From positions 1 through 40,115 of the forward strand of contig NZ_FNGD01000022.1 of assembly GCF_900102895.1 (NCBI RefSeq): 40,115 bases of DNA. The letters are read 5' to 3'. The DNA is from Arthrobacter sp. ov407. Lineage in GTDB: Bacteria > Actinomycetota > Actinomycetes > Actinomycetales > Micrococcaceae. A program made the position numbers and the translations under genes. This document shows positions 1-6,833 of the stretch, one piece after another (positions within the stretch are counted from its first letter, which is position 1; each line of letters starts with the position of its first letter). The notes under the pieces were generated by a model, which saw only the letters and a list, made by a program, of their open reading frames with translations, was not told where the DNA came from and made no database searches.

Positions 1-137
<137 letters not shown>

Positions 138-288
138 GTAAAACAGACACACCATGCGCCCCCGGGAAAACGGGATGCACACAATGCACAAAATTTGAAA
201 CCAGCTGTAAAAACCAGACCACACCACGGGGTGGCGCAATCCGGTCAATTCAACCAATTCAATACAATAAATTGGTATCAACAAACTT

Positions 289-315
289 GGCACACTATTG
301 AGTTCTCAAACAACA
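289..315 (-). promoter_or_regulatory. rrn leader antitermination (boxA-like) element
   Basis: On the minus strand the leader contains TTGTTTGAGAACTCAATAG followed by TGTGCC, the conserved actinobacterial rRNA leader motif that includes a boxA-like core. It lies about 150 nt upstream of the 16S 5' end, where Nus-type antitermination and RNase III processing signals are expected. The assignment rests on sequence recognition; the function is known from the family. Confidence 0.75.
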
Positions 316-377
316 GACACACCCGGCACCACCACAACCATTCATACGGTCGCGGATCGCTCCGGAGCAACTTTTCA

Positions 378-406
378 AACTTACCCGATCTTGGGAGTGT
401 TTGCAA
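378..406 (-). promoter_or_regulatory. Probable rrn promoter (-35 TTGCAA, -10 TAAGTT)
   Basis: On the minus strand a TTGCAA hexamer (401-406) and a TAAGTT hexamer (378-383) are separated by 17 bp, upstream of the boxA-like leader. The spacing is ideal for a vegetative sigma factor. From 407 to 781 I see no gene; this AT-richer stretch may hold further upstream rrn promoters, but no second pair was clear enough to call. Confidence 0.55.
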
Positions 407-781
407 ATTCGCATTTCTGCGATTTACATTCTCTCAAGAAGGTCCCCGCCGTTATTTAGCACGCAAATTCGCGAACCATTTTCAGGCTGTTTAGAAGGGG
501 GTCGGTCGCTTTCTTTCCGCATCAGCGGCGGCGACTCGAATTACTTTACACGCCGGGAGGACCCTGCACAAATCAGCCCCCTCAGACGCTTCCGGCGTCA
601 TAATCCCCGGAACCTCGCGGAATCCGGCCACCACGAGCGCCCCCAAAGGCCAACCGGCCGGCGTCAGCGTTCTATGTAGTGGGTCACATGCCTGTAGACC
701 TGCGCGTAACCAGGTCGAAGTCAGGACGTTCGACTGCCGGCATCCCCGCTATTGAACTCATTGAGCTGGCCGCACCGGCGG

Positions 782-2041
782 CTATCTGTCCCCCAGCAGC
801 GCCTGTACCTGGAGAAGGAACTTCAGGCCGCCGTCGGTCAGTTCTTTCTCGGCGAGCGCGAAGCGCGGGCCGGGGACCGCGAGCTGGAGACACTCCAGAG
901 ACTCCCGCACCGTGCGGTCGATGTCCCACGCCCAGGATTCCGGAATCGGGTCCCCGGAGCGGGTCGCGAATCCGGTGGCCTCAAGCGCGGTGAGGATCAG
1001 TTCGCCGCGCAGGGTGAAGGACGGGACAGGTCCCCTGACCAGCCAGTGCGCCGCAAGCCTGGTCATGAGTTTCAAGGCGTCGTTTTGCGGGGCTCCGATA
1101 GTACTCACCATGTAGTCCCAGAGCTCGTCCGGGTCGTCCAAGCCGATTTTGCCCATCGGACCGAGCACCAGCCTGCCGTTGCGCTTTCGCAGCAGCTTCC
1201 AGTCCAGCAGGTGCAGGCGGAGGTTGAGCACGTCCTTGGCGTTGAGTTCGCGGTTGCCCTTGCCCATGATTTCGTCGTGCCAGCCGAGCTCATCCAAAGT
1301 GCTCCGGACCATCGCTGGCTTCAGGTAGCCATCCTTCGTCAGTTCCAACCCCTCCCCCGCCGAGCTTTTCAGGAACCACATGATGGGTCGGAGCACGGCG
1401 TCCCGCTCGGCGGGTATGAGTGGCAGAGGCCACAGCTGCAGGCTGAGCCGGCCGAGGCTCCGGTTGACGGCGTCGAGGTCGAAAGCTGTTACTTCGAATG
1501 CCGTTACCCGTTCGCCGGTGACCTCCGAAAACCAGGTGGCGGCGTCGTAAAACTCCGGGTGCTTCTCATCTGAGAGAACCTCCGCCAGGCGCCGGTAGCC
1601 GTTGGGACCGCCGGAGTCCTCTACAGGGCCCCGGTTGGCGCCCTCCACGCACGTGATGGTCCCCTCAGGGACCAGTCCGGATCCCACTGGTTCCACCTTG
1701 TGCGTCCAGTCGTCGCCGAAGTCGTATTCGTACTCGAAATCACCCAGTTCGGTCCACTGGGGATCTATCAGTTCAGAGAGGACGACGCCGGCGGCCGACT
1801 CCGCGTCGATGCCCTCCGCTGCCTCGTCGGGGCCAACAATGACGCGGGGCTCGCCGCTGCGGTCAAGGCAGCGGATGCCAAAGAGGTGGCGGTCCTGCCA
1901 TCCGAAAGCGCACTGGATTGCCTCGTGGAACTGCGTGACGGTGACGGTCTCCGGCAGAAGGAGACGGCGCCAGATCTCGGGCTGAGTGCCTTGGATGCTG
2001 ATCCGGAGGTCGTAAGCCGGGACGGTCTGCATGCTGGCCAT
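782..2041 (-). CDS. Plasmid pRiA4b ORF-3-like family protein
   Basis: The 419-residue protein begins MASMQTVPAYDLRISIQG. Its first 180 residues carry the features of the pRiA4b ORF-3 family (PF07929): PEIWRRLLLP, TVTQFHEAIQCAFGW, and the acidic FEYEYDFGDDWTHKV signature. The C-terminal 230 residues are helical and I do not recognise them. The family is widespread and has no established biochemical role. The reading frame stays open to an ATG at 2203, but that extension is basic and would overlap the divergent gene at 2141, so I prefer ATG 2041 (or ATG 2032); neither has a strong ribosome binding site. A divergent promoter region of about 100 bp separates it from the DUF1905 gene. Confidence 0.85.
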   Translation of the reverse strand: MASMQTVPAYDLRISIQGTQPEIWRRLLLPETVTVTQFHEAIQCAFGWQDRHLFGIRCLDRSGEPRVIVGPDEAAEGIDAESAAGVVLSELIDPQWTELGDFEYEYDFGDDWTHKVEPVGSGLVPEGTITCVEGANRGPVEDSGGPNGYRRLAEVLSDEKHPEFYDAATWFSEVTGERVTAFEVTAFDLDAVNRSLGRLSLQLWPLPLIPAERDAVLRPIMWFLKSSAGEGLELTKDGYLKPAMVRSTLDELGWHDEIMGKGNRELNAKDVLNLRLHLLDWKLLRKRNGRLVLGPMGKIGLDDPDELWDYMVSTIGAPQNDALKLMTRLAAHWLVRGPVPSFTLRGELILTALEATGFATRSGDPIPESWAWDIDRTVRESLECLQLAVPGPRFALAEKELTDGGLKFLLQVQALLGDR

Positions 2042-2140
2042 CTTGCCAGAAGTCCAGCGTCGCTCACGGCCCAGATGTCGGCGTTGTGGATATCCGGGGC
2101 ATACGGCAGCCGGCCCAGCCCCGCGTGCCATACTCGGAGC

Positions 2141-2440
2141 GTGACGACGTCGTACGCATTCCGTGCCGAGCTGTGGCACTATCCTGAGCAAGCCGGCTGG
2201 CACTTCATCACGTTGCCGCCGGACCTGGCGGAGCAGCTCAAGGACGAGGCTGCCCCGTTCCGCAAGGGCTTCGGTTCGGTGAAGGTGAGCGCCTGCATCG
2301 CCGGGCAGCGTTGGCGGACGTCGCTCTTCCCGGACAGCAAGAGCAACTCGTACGTTCTACCCGTCAAGAAGGCCATCAGGACCGCGGCCGGCATCCAGGC
2401 CGGGGACGAGGTGGACGTGGAAGTCGAGCCGGAGTTCTAG
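2141..2440 (+). CDS. DUF1905 domain protein
   Basis: This 99-residue protein contains the FRAELWHYPEQAGWHFITLP start and the SVKVSACIAGQRWRTSLFP and LPVKKAIR segments typical of DUF1905 (PF08922), a small beta-barrel family of unknown function common in actinobacteria. It fills the whole domain and has the usual length. I start it at GTG 2141 because no ATG exists in the homologous region. A CATACT -10-like hexamer ends 6 nt before the GTG, which would make this a leaderless mRNA. The open frame continues upstream to 1700, but that part is only the shadow of the opposite gene. Confidence 0.8.
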   Translation: MTTSYAFRAELWHYPEQAGWHFITLPPDLAEQLKDEAAPFRKGFGSVKVSACIAGQRWRTSLFPDSKSNSYVLPVKKAIRTAAGIQAGDEVDVEVEPEF

Positions 2441-2484
2441 GGCTTAGTGCGGCGGTAGTGCGCGGAAAACGCGGCCACCCTCGA

Positions 2485-2504
2485 TGACCGCCTAGGAGCG
2501 GTCA
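2485..2504. other. Perfect 7-bp inverted repeat TGACCGC-6-GCGGTCA
   Basis: It lies 44 bp after the DUF1905 stop and 49 bp before the antitoxin start. There is no T tract, so it is either a weak terminator or an operator for the toxin-antitoxin pair. A tandem ttgctacga/ttgctacgg repeat just before the antitoxin ribosome binding site could be a second regulatory element. Confidence 0.4.
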
Positions 2505-2553
2505 CCCCTACCGTGCCAGCCGACCCGTTGCTACGATTGCTACGGAGGCTGAC

Positions 2554-2820
2554 ATGACAACAATTCCGCACCGCGAACTTCGCAACCAGAGCAGCAAAAT
2601 TCTTGAGCGCGTGAAGAACGGCGAAACCATTGAGGTGACAAACAATGGGGAAGTCGCCGCCGTTCTCATTCCGCCATCCTCCTCCCCGTTCGAGCGGTTG
2701 CTTTTGGCAGGGCAGGTCCGGCCAGCCTCCCCCGGTGCCGTTGATTTTCAGTCACTGCCGAGGGTCAATTCAGCGACCATGACCGCGGAAATCTTGGCCG
2801 ACGTTCGCGGGGACCGTTGA
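2554..2820 (+). CDS. Phd/YefM-type antitoxin of a VapC toxin
   Basis: The 88-residue protein starts MTTIPHRELRNQSSKILERV and continues NGETIEVTNNGEVAAVLIP, the standard Phd/YefM fold (dimeric DNA-binding N-terminus). The acidic, proline-rich C-terminus (about residues 45-88) would wrap and neutralise the toxin. A ribosome binding site GGAGG lies 5 nt before the ATG. Its stop overlaps the toxin start by 4 nt (TTGA), the usual translational coupling in such pairs. By family knowledge the pair should autoregulate through the antitoxin DNA-binding domain; the operator itself is not proven. Confidence 0.9.
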   Translation: MTTIPHRELRNQSSKILERVKNGETIEVTNNGEVAAVLIPPSSSPFERLLLAGQVRPASPGAVDFQSLPRVNSATMTAEILADVRGDR

Positions 2821-3215
2821 TCCTCTACGTGGACACGTCGGCGGCCCTCAAACTGCTTGTGGAGGAAACGGAATCGTCGGCCGTGGCCAAGTACTTCGCG
2901 GCTGCCGTGTCCCGCGGCGACACGCTGGCGGCCTCCATGCTCCTGTACACAGAGCTTCACTGCGCCGCCAACCGGCGGGGACTTCCCGGTGGGCTCGTCA
3001 ATTCCGTTCTGAGTGCAATCAATCTCGTGGACGTGGCGCGCTCGGACTTGATGTACGCGGCTGCCTTGCCCGGCCGGCTGCGCAGCGCCGATGCGATTCA
3101 CTTGGCGGCGGCTATCCGGCTCCAGGCCGATGTCATGGTTGCCTACGATGCCGAACTGTTGGCGGCGGCCGTGGACGCCGGCCTCAACGTCCTCTCCCCC
3201 GGCACCCGGGCGTGA
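2817..3215 (+). CDS. vapC: VapC-family PIN-domain toxin RNase
   Basis: This 132-residue PIN domain opens MILYVDTSAALKLLVEE, with the first catalytic Asp at residue 5, and carries LYTELHCAANR (Glu at about residue 44), LRSADAIHLAAA (Asp at about residue 92) and VAYDAELLAAA (Asp at about residue 110). These are the four acidic residues expected for Mg2+-dependent RNase activity, so the toxin looks intact. It starts with TTG inside the antitoxin stop codon. VapC toxins usually cut tRNA or rRNA; the target here cannot be read from sequence. Confidence 0.92.
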   Translation: MILYVDTSAALKLLVEETESSAVAKYFAAAVSRGDTLAASMLLYTELHCAANRRGLPGGLVNSVLSAINLVDVARSDLMYAAALPGRLRSADAIHLAAAIRLQADVMVAYDAELLAAAVDAGLNVLSPGTRA

Positions 3216-3297
3216 ACACGCAATAAATCAAGTGCCACCGCGTAACCGCCTTGGCCGCGCTATTCACTCCCTGCTGCGGCACTGCTAGCTTGACTGG

Positions 3298-3480
3298 ATG
3301 GAACCATCTCTGGTCAGGCCGAAGAACCGCAAAATTATCGCTGGAGTGTGCGCCGCCCTCGCCGAGCGCTTCGGTATCTCTAAGACCGTGGTCCGCCTCG
3401 GCTTCGTGTTATTCGGCTTCTTCGGCATCGGTGAACTCGTCTACATTGCGCTGTGGATCATCATCCCCAAGGACCGGTAG
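3298..3480 (+). CDS. PspC-domain membrane miniprotein
   Basis: The 60-residue protein is a bare PspC domain: RPKNRKIIAGVCAALAERFG, then VVRLGFVLFGFFGIGELVYI as the membrane helix, ending in the family's WIIIPKDR. PspC domains belong to envelope-stress responses, but stand-alone copies like this are common and uncharacterised in actinobacteria. No ribosome binding site precedes the ATG. A TAGCTT -10-like box (3286-3291) ends 6 nt before it, so the mRNA is probably leaderless. Confidence 0.88.
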   Translation: MEPSLVRPKNRKIIAGVCAALAERFGISKTVVRLGFVLFGFFGIGELVYIALWIIIPKDR

Positions 3481-3487
3481 CGGAAAG

Positions 3488-3955
3488 TCACCGCGTCGGC
3501 GATGCCTCCACGAAGGCCACTTGGGTGGCATATTGCTGATAAAGCTTTACGGCCTCGTCGATTTCGATGTGGCCGAAGTTCAGCGAGACCTGCAGCCCCT
3601 CCAGCTGGGCGCTGGCGGTCTCGGCCGCGCTCACACGGTCCGCCACCGAACGGGACGTGGCGAAATTCGTGGCCAGCGCCGCGGCAACGGAACAGATCAC
3701 CGCCAGCAGACACAGTCCGCGCCACACGACCGCGTCGTCGCTCAGGTTGAAGACGTTCGCCACCGTTTCGGTGAACCCCGTGCCCCCGACTGCGGGACCC
3801 GCCGTGAACGCGGCGGCCAGCGCGCTGCCCACGATGCTGATGCTGGCTAACCGGGTGCGACGTGGCCGTTCCCGGCCGAGATAGGACTGAAGGTCCCGCT
3901 GCTTCTCGTCGATGCGGTTGGACAGCCTTTGCCGCGTATCGGATGTTTCGTCCAT
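3488..3955 (-). CDS. Small two-TM membrane protein of unknown function
   Basis: The 155-residue protein starts MDETSDTRQRLSNRIDEKQR. An N-terminal charged helix (1-35) precedes two hydrophobic segments, LASISIVGSALAAAF (about 36-58) and LCLLAVICSVAAALA (about 80-100). A C-terminal helical domain follows with the heptad-like run VADRVSAAETASAQLEGLQV. The layout resembles SLATT-type two-helix membrane proteins with cytoplasmic helices, a class seen among defence effectors, but I could not identify the family. The frame is open upstream to 4285, but that part is arginine- and proline-rich shadow sequence; ATG 3955 is preferred. Confidence 0.65.
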   Translation of the reverse strand: MDETSDTRQRLSNRIDEKQRDLQSYLGRERPRRTRLASISIVGSALAAAFTAGPAVGGTGFTETVANVFNLSDDAVVWRGLCLLAVICSVAAALATNFATSRSVADRVSAAETASAQLEGLQVSLNFGHIEIDEAVKLYQQYATQVAFVEASPTR

Positions 3956-4596
3956 GACCTGGTCCCCGGTTCCCTCGCCGATCGTGTCCGCACGCCTGGA
4001 AAGTGGGATCCGGCAGCCGGCGGTCCGCAGGCTTCCCCAGCTTCCCAAGCCAGGGCGGGAGCTCCCCGCCCCGTTGCCGCTTTCCTCTCGAAACGCGCAC
4101 ATGTTTAGGATGCTCCCGCGCCACTGCGGGTGTCTAGACGGACCAGCTAGCCGGCACGCCCAACCAGCCGTCGCCGGTCGCCGGTGCTGACTAACGACGT
4201 CGGATGTGGAGTTCAGCGCTACATGGCGGCGTTCTGTGATCGCTCTGTGCCGCACTCTCAGGCTTTGCATGGTCCTGCATGGCATGGGAATTGAGACACC
4301 TTGGTTGTGAGACAGGTTTCCCTGTGAATCGCAGTCCTAAAGGGAAAGCCCCACAGGTGAGGGGCTTTCCAGGAATTTGACAGTAGGTTGCAGTCTTGGT
4401 CAGCGGTGATGCGCGCCTCCTCCCCGGGCGTTGTGTGCGCCCCTGCCAGAATTCGATATTACAAGACACTAATAGCTGATCCGCGGATCGTCCAGCCGCT
4501 GGCCGGCGTGCCTTCAGAGCCGGTCCTTCTAGCCGGCAGCATGCTTCACCAATCGAACATCGTATGGTGCGGGGCTCCTCGAGGCGCGACCCTGTA
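3956..4596. other. Gene-free region with one terminator-like hairpin
   Basis: I see no supportable gene here. The only clear structure is a perfect 10-bp hairpin at 4343-4370. The open frames on both strands have shadow-like composition, rich in Arg, Pro and Ser. Confidence 0.5.
4343..4370. terminator. Hairpin GGAAAGCCCC-8-GGGGCTTTCC, probable bidirectional terminator
   Basis: The 10-bp stem is perfect with an 8-nt loop, and the A/T-rich outer stem supplies a short T run in either direction. The DMT gene ends at 4597, over 220 bp away, so a more local transcript (perhaps lost) may have been its client. Confidence 0.5.
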
Positions 4597-5544
4597 TTAG
4601 CTGGCGGCCATCTGAGGGCTCGCACGCTTGGCGTCGGATATCGGCAGTGCACTAACCGTGTTGGTTGGCGCGATCGCCAGGACCGCGAGAGCCACAGCGA
4701 TGATGCCAAGTCCGGTCCAGCCAACAGTGCTGAGGCGTTCGCCCACGATGGCCACCGCCAGGATCGCGGCAATGGCCGGCTCACTCAGGGTGATGGTGGT
4801 TGCGGTGCTGGCAGTGACGCGTGCCAGACCATATCCGAAGAGCAGGTAGCCCAGAAACATCGGGATCAGAGCCATGTAGGCTGCGACGGCGAACGCCTGA
4901 GAGCTCGCGATCAGCGGTGCGCCGGTCAGGAGCAGGACCGGCACAAGCAAGGTGCCGCCCGCCCCGAACACTGCCCCCATCGAGGCGGCGCGACTAATGC
5001 CGCGGCTCATGAGGCGTTGGGCGCACCACGAATATGTGGCGTACGTGGCGCCGGCGAGCAGACCGAGCGCGATGCCGGCAAGCGTCGAACCGGCGTCGCC
5101 GGGGTCGTGGGTCATCTTGGAAAGGCACAGCAGGGTGCTGCCGGTGACGCCGAGTCCGGCGGCCAGCATCCACCACCGGCTGAGCGGGGTGCGTTGGGCG
5201 AACCATTCCAGCACACCGGAAGCCAGCGGGGCCGAGGCCAGGGACACGACGGTGCCGAGCGCCACTCCCGCCAGGTGCATCGAGCTGTAGAACGCCAATG
5301 GGTAGATCGCCACCGCCGCCGCGCCCAGAGCGGTCAAGGGCAGGCTGGCGCGTAGTTGCCCGCGGCCGGCGCGGAGCGCGGGGATCGCGATGAGAGCCTG
5401 TAGGATGCCGCCTATCCCCAGGGCGGCGGCTCCGACCGCCAGCGGGCCGGCGCCGGGTGCGAATGTTGCGGCGGTGCCCGTGGTGCCCCACAGCATTGAG
5501 GTGATGGTGATCGCCGCGATGGCGGTCAACCTCTCGCGCCTCAC
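4597..5544 (-). CDS. DMT-superfamily transporter (EamA)
   Basis: The 315-residue protein has ten hydrophobic segments in two EamA repeats: TAIAAITITSMLWGTTGTAA begins the first, and LLAGATYATYSWCAQRLMSR and TLSEPAIAAILAVAIVGERL lie in the second. The SEPAIAAILA-GERLS motif is diagnostic of drug/metabolite exporters. The start is a GTG overlapping the TetR stop by 4 nt (GTGA), so the two genes form one operon. The substrate is unknown; control by the adjacent TetR suggests efflux of an inducer that the TetR binds. Confidence 0.9.
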   Translation of the reverse strand: MRRERLTAIAAITITSMLWGTTGTAATFAPGAGPLAVGAAALGIGGILQALIAIPALRAGRGQLRASLPLTALGAAAVAIYPLAFYSSMHLAGVALGTVVSLASAPLASGVLEWFAQRTPLSRWWMLAAGLGVTGSTLLCLSKMTHDPGDAGSTLAGIALGLLAGATYATYSWCAQRLMSRGISRAASMGAVFGAGGTLLVPVLLLTGAPLIASSQAFAVAAYMALIPMFLGYLLFGYGLARVTASTATTITLSEPAIAAILAVAIVGERLSTVGWTGLGIIAVALAVLAIAPTNTVSALPISDAKRASPQMAAS

Positions 5545-6122
5545 GCCGCATCCACCAGCGAGGCGGCGATCGCCCGGGCATGGACCAAGCGCTCCACAGA
5601 GCCCTCCAGGCCGGCGCGGGCTACCGCACCTTCGAGCACGAACGCCAACTGCTCGGCGAGCTCTGCGGCCCGATCGGCGTCGACGATCCCGGTCAGACCA
5701 GCGGCCAGGATCGCCTCGACCTGTTCCTTGTGCTCGCGGACCGCCACCCGCCCGGGCGCGCCCGCAGGCAGCTCGGCGGCTGCGTTGAGCAGCCCGCACC
5801 CGCGAAACCCGTGGACGTAGGCGGCGCCGGCATGGTCGATATAGGCATCAAACACCGCCAACACCCGATCACGCGAAGTCTGTGCATTGATGACGCGCAG
5901 CTCGTACAGCCCCAGCCACTCCTGGTGGCGCTCCCGGATATAAGCGAGCACCAGATCGTCCTTGGACGCGAAGTTGTTGTACAGGCTCTTCCGCGCCACG
6001 CCCGCCCTCTCGGTGATCGCATCAATCCCGGTAGCGGCCATCCCATGCGCATAGAACAACTCAGCGGCGGCCGTCATCAACCGATCACGCGCCGGCCGCT
6101 CCCGGCCCACACCATCACCCAC
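5541..6122 (-). CDS. TetR/AcrR-family repressor
   Basis: The 193-residue protein has an N-terminal helix-turn-helix: LMTAAAELFYAHGMAATGID, then ITERAGVARKSLYNNFASKD (about residues 15-60). The C-terminal ligand-binding domain contains GFRGCGLLNAAAELP, as in TetR_C_33/YxaF-like regulators. The start is GTG 6122, chosen because AAGGGG (on the minus strand, 6132-6137) lies 9 nt upstream. That ribosome binding site sits inside the operator palindrome. It is co-transcribed with the DMT transporter and very probably represses it and itself. Confidence 0.92.
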   Translation of the reverse strand: MGDGVGRERPARDRLMTAAAELFYAHGMAATGIDAITERAGVARKSLYNNFASKDDLVLAYIRERHQEWLGLYELRVINAQTSRDRVLAVFDAYIDHAGAAYVHGFRGCGLLNAAAELPAGAPGRVAVREHKEQVEAILAAGLTGIVDADRAAELAEQLAFVLEGAVARAGLEGSVERLVHARAIAASLVDAA

Positions 6123-6131
6123 AACATCACA

Positions 6132-6169
6132 CCCCTTAAGTAGGTAGCCCAGTCTACCTACTTAAGGGG
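6132..6169. promoter_or_regulatory. 38-bp perfect palindrome: TetR operator
   Basis: Two 16-bp arms, CCCCTTAAGTAGGTAG (6132-6147) and its exact complement (6154-6169), flank a 6-bp centre CCCAGT. It begins 10 bp upstream of the TetR start. The inner GTAGGTAG/CTACCTAC resembles operators of short-chain TetR regulators. On the plus strand the mirrored AAGGGG precedes ATG 6179, which opens a 9-codon frame only (MRIHDALRP), possibly the stub of a lost divergent target gene. Confidence 0.85.
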
Positions 6170-6275
6170 AAGAACACCATGCGGATCCACGATGCGCTGC
6201 GTCCTTAATTTGTGGAGTTTGGCGGTAAACGGCGGTCACGAAGCGCTGAACTTCACAAAGGCAAGGCACGACGTC

Positions 6276-6320
6276 GGGCCTGACCCCCACCTCCAATGCT
6301 GGATGCGGGGGGTCAGGCCC
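6276..6320. terminator. 13-bp hairpin GGGCCTGACCCCC-19-GGGGGTCAGGCCC
   Basis: A perfect GC-rich stem lies 35 bp after the stop of the small membrane gene on the minus strand, and could end its transcript. There is no long T tract, as is usual in actinobacteria. The 6183-6275 stretch holds no gene. Confidence 0.6.
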
Positions 6321-6354
6321 GTTCGGTTACTGGCGAGTGGCTGCTGGGATTAGG

Positions 6355-6528
6355 TCAGTGCAGGGACCGGAGCGATGCGTACGGTTCGCTGGGGAGGTTG
6401 CCGGCCATCCAGGGGCGGGTGGACCGGACGGGCGGGGTGTGGCCCCGGCCGTCGCGGAAGACCGCGACGAAGGTGGCGACGGCTGCGTAGACCATAAGTC
6501 CGGCGAGCAGGATAGCGGCAAATTCCAT
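6355..6528 (-). CDS. 57-aa single-pass membrane miniprotein
   Basis: This short gene reads MEFAAILLAGLMVYAAVATF at the N-terminus, a clean transmembrane helix, then a basic stretch VFRDGRGHT and a proline-rich cytoplasmic tail ending RSLH. A ribosome binding site GAGGTG lies about 8 nt before the ATG. Codon third positions are strongly G/C, as in real genes here. It is divergent from the SARP-like regulator and ends at a hairpin. KdpF-type miniproteins look similar, but no kdpA follows. I do not know the function. Confidence 0.65.
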   Translation of the reverse strand: MEFAAILLAGLMVYAAVATFVAVFRDGRGHTPPVRSTRPWMAGNLPSEPYASLRSLH

Positions 6529-6833
6529 TTGAGAAGCACCTCGGGCGAGTGATGGAGCTGGTTGTTGGGCAGATGATGAACGGGTTGTCCGGGCCGGGTT
6601 CCTTGATGATCAGTGCGGGTTGGGGATGCGGCTGCGGCTCGGTTTTCCGGTCCTTTCTTGGTGACATGTCCAGTTTCCGCGCCCACCGTGTGAGCCACCG
6701 TGTGAGCGTTATCCGCCTGGAATCGCGCGCGTTTCGACGGCGGTCATGCGTCCGTCGCGCGCCCCGGAACTCCCCGCTGACGCCCCACAGACAGCCCCTC
6801 CCGCTCCCCCACCAGCGGCGTAGCATGACTCAT
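6529..6833. other. Divergent intergenic region
   Basis: About 300 bp lie between the miniprotein and the SARP-like gene. It contains a direct repeat CCGTGTGAGC-2-CCGTGTGAGC near 6688-6709 and a TAGCAT -10-like box at 6821-6826, 7 nt before ATG 6834. No gene is supported; the upstream extension of the regulator frame is shadow-like. Confidence 0.45.

Noticed and set aside
752..1573. Long plus-strand open frame (273 codons)
   Set aside because: Antisense shadow of the pRiA4b ORF-3-like gene; unnatural composition and no ribosome binding site.
2042..2203. Upstream extension of the pRiA4b ORF-3-like gene to ATG 2203
   Set aside because: Basic, low-complexity sequence that would overlap the DUF1905 gene; the domain begins right after ATG 2041.
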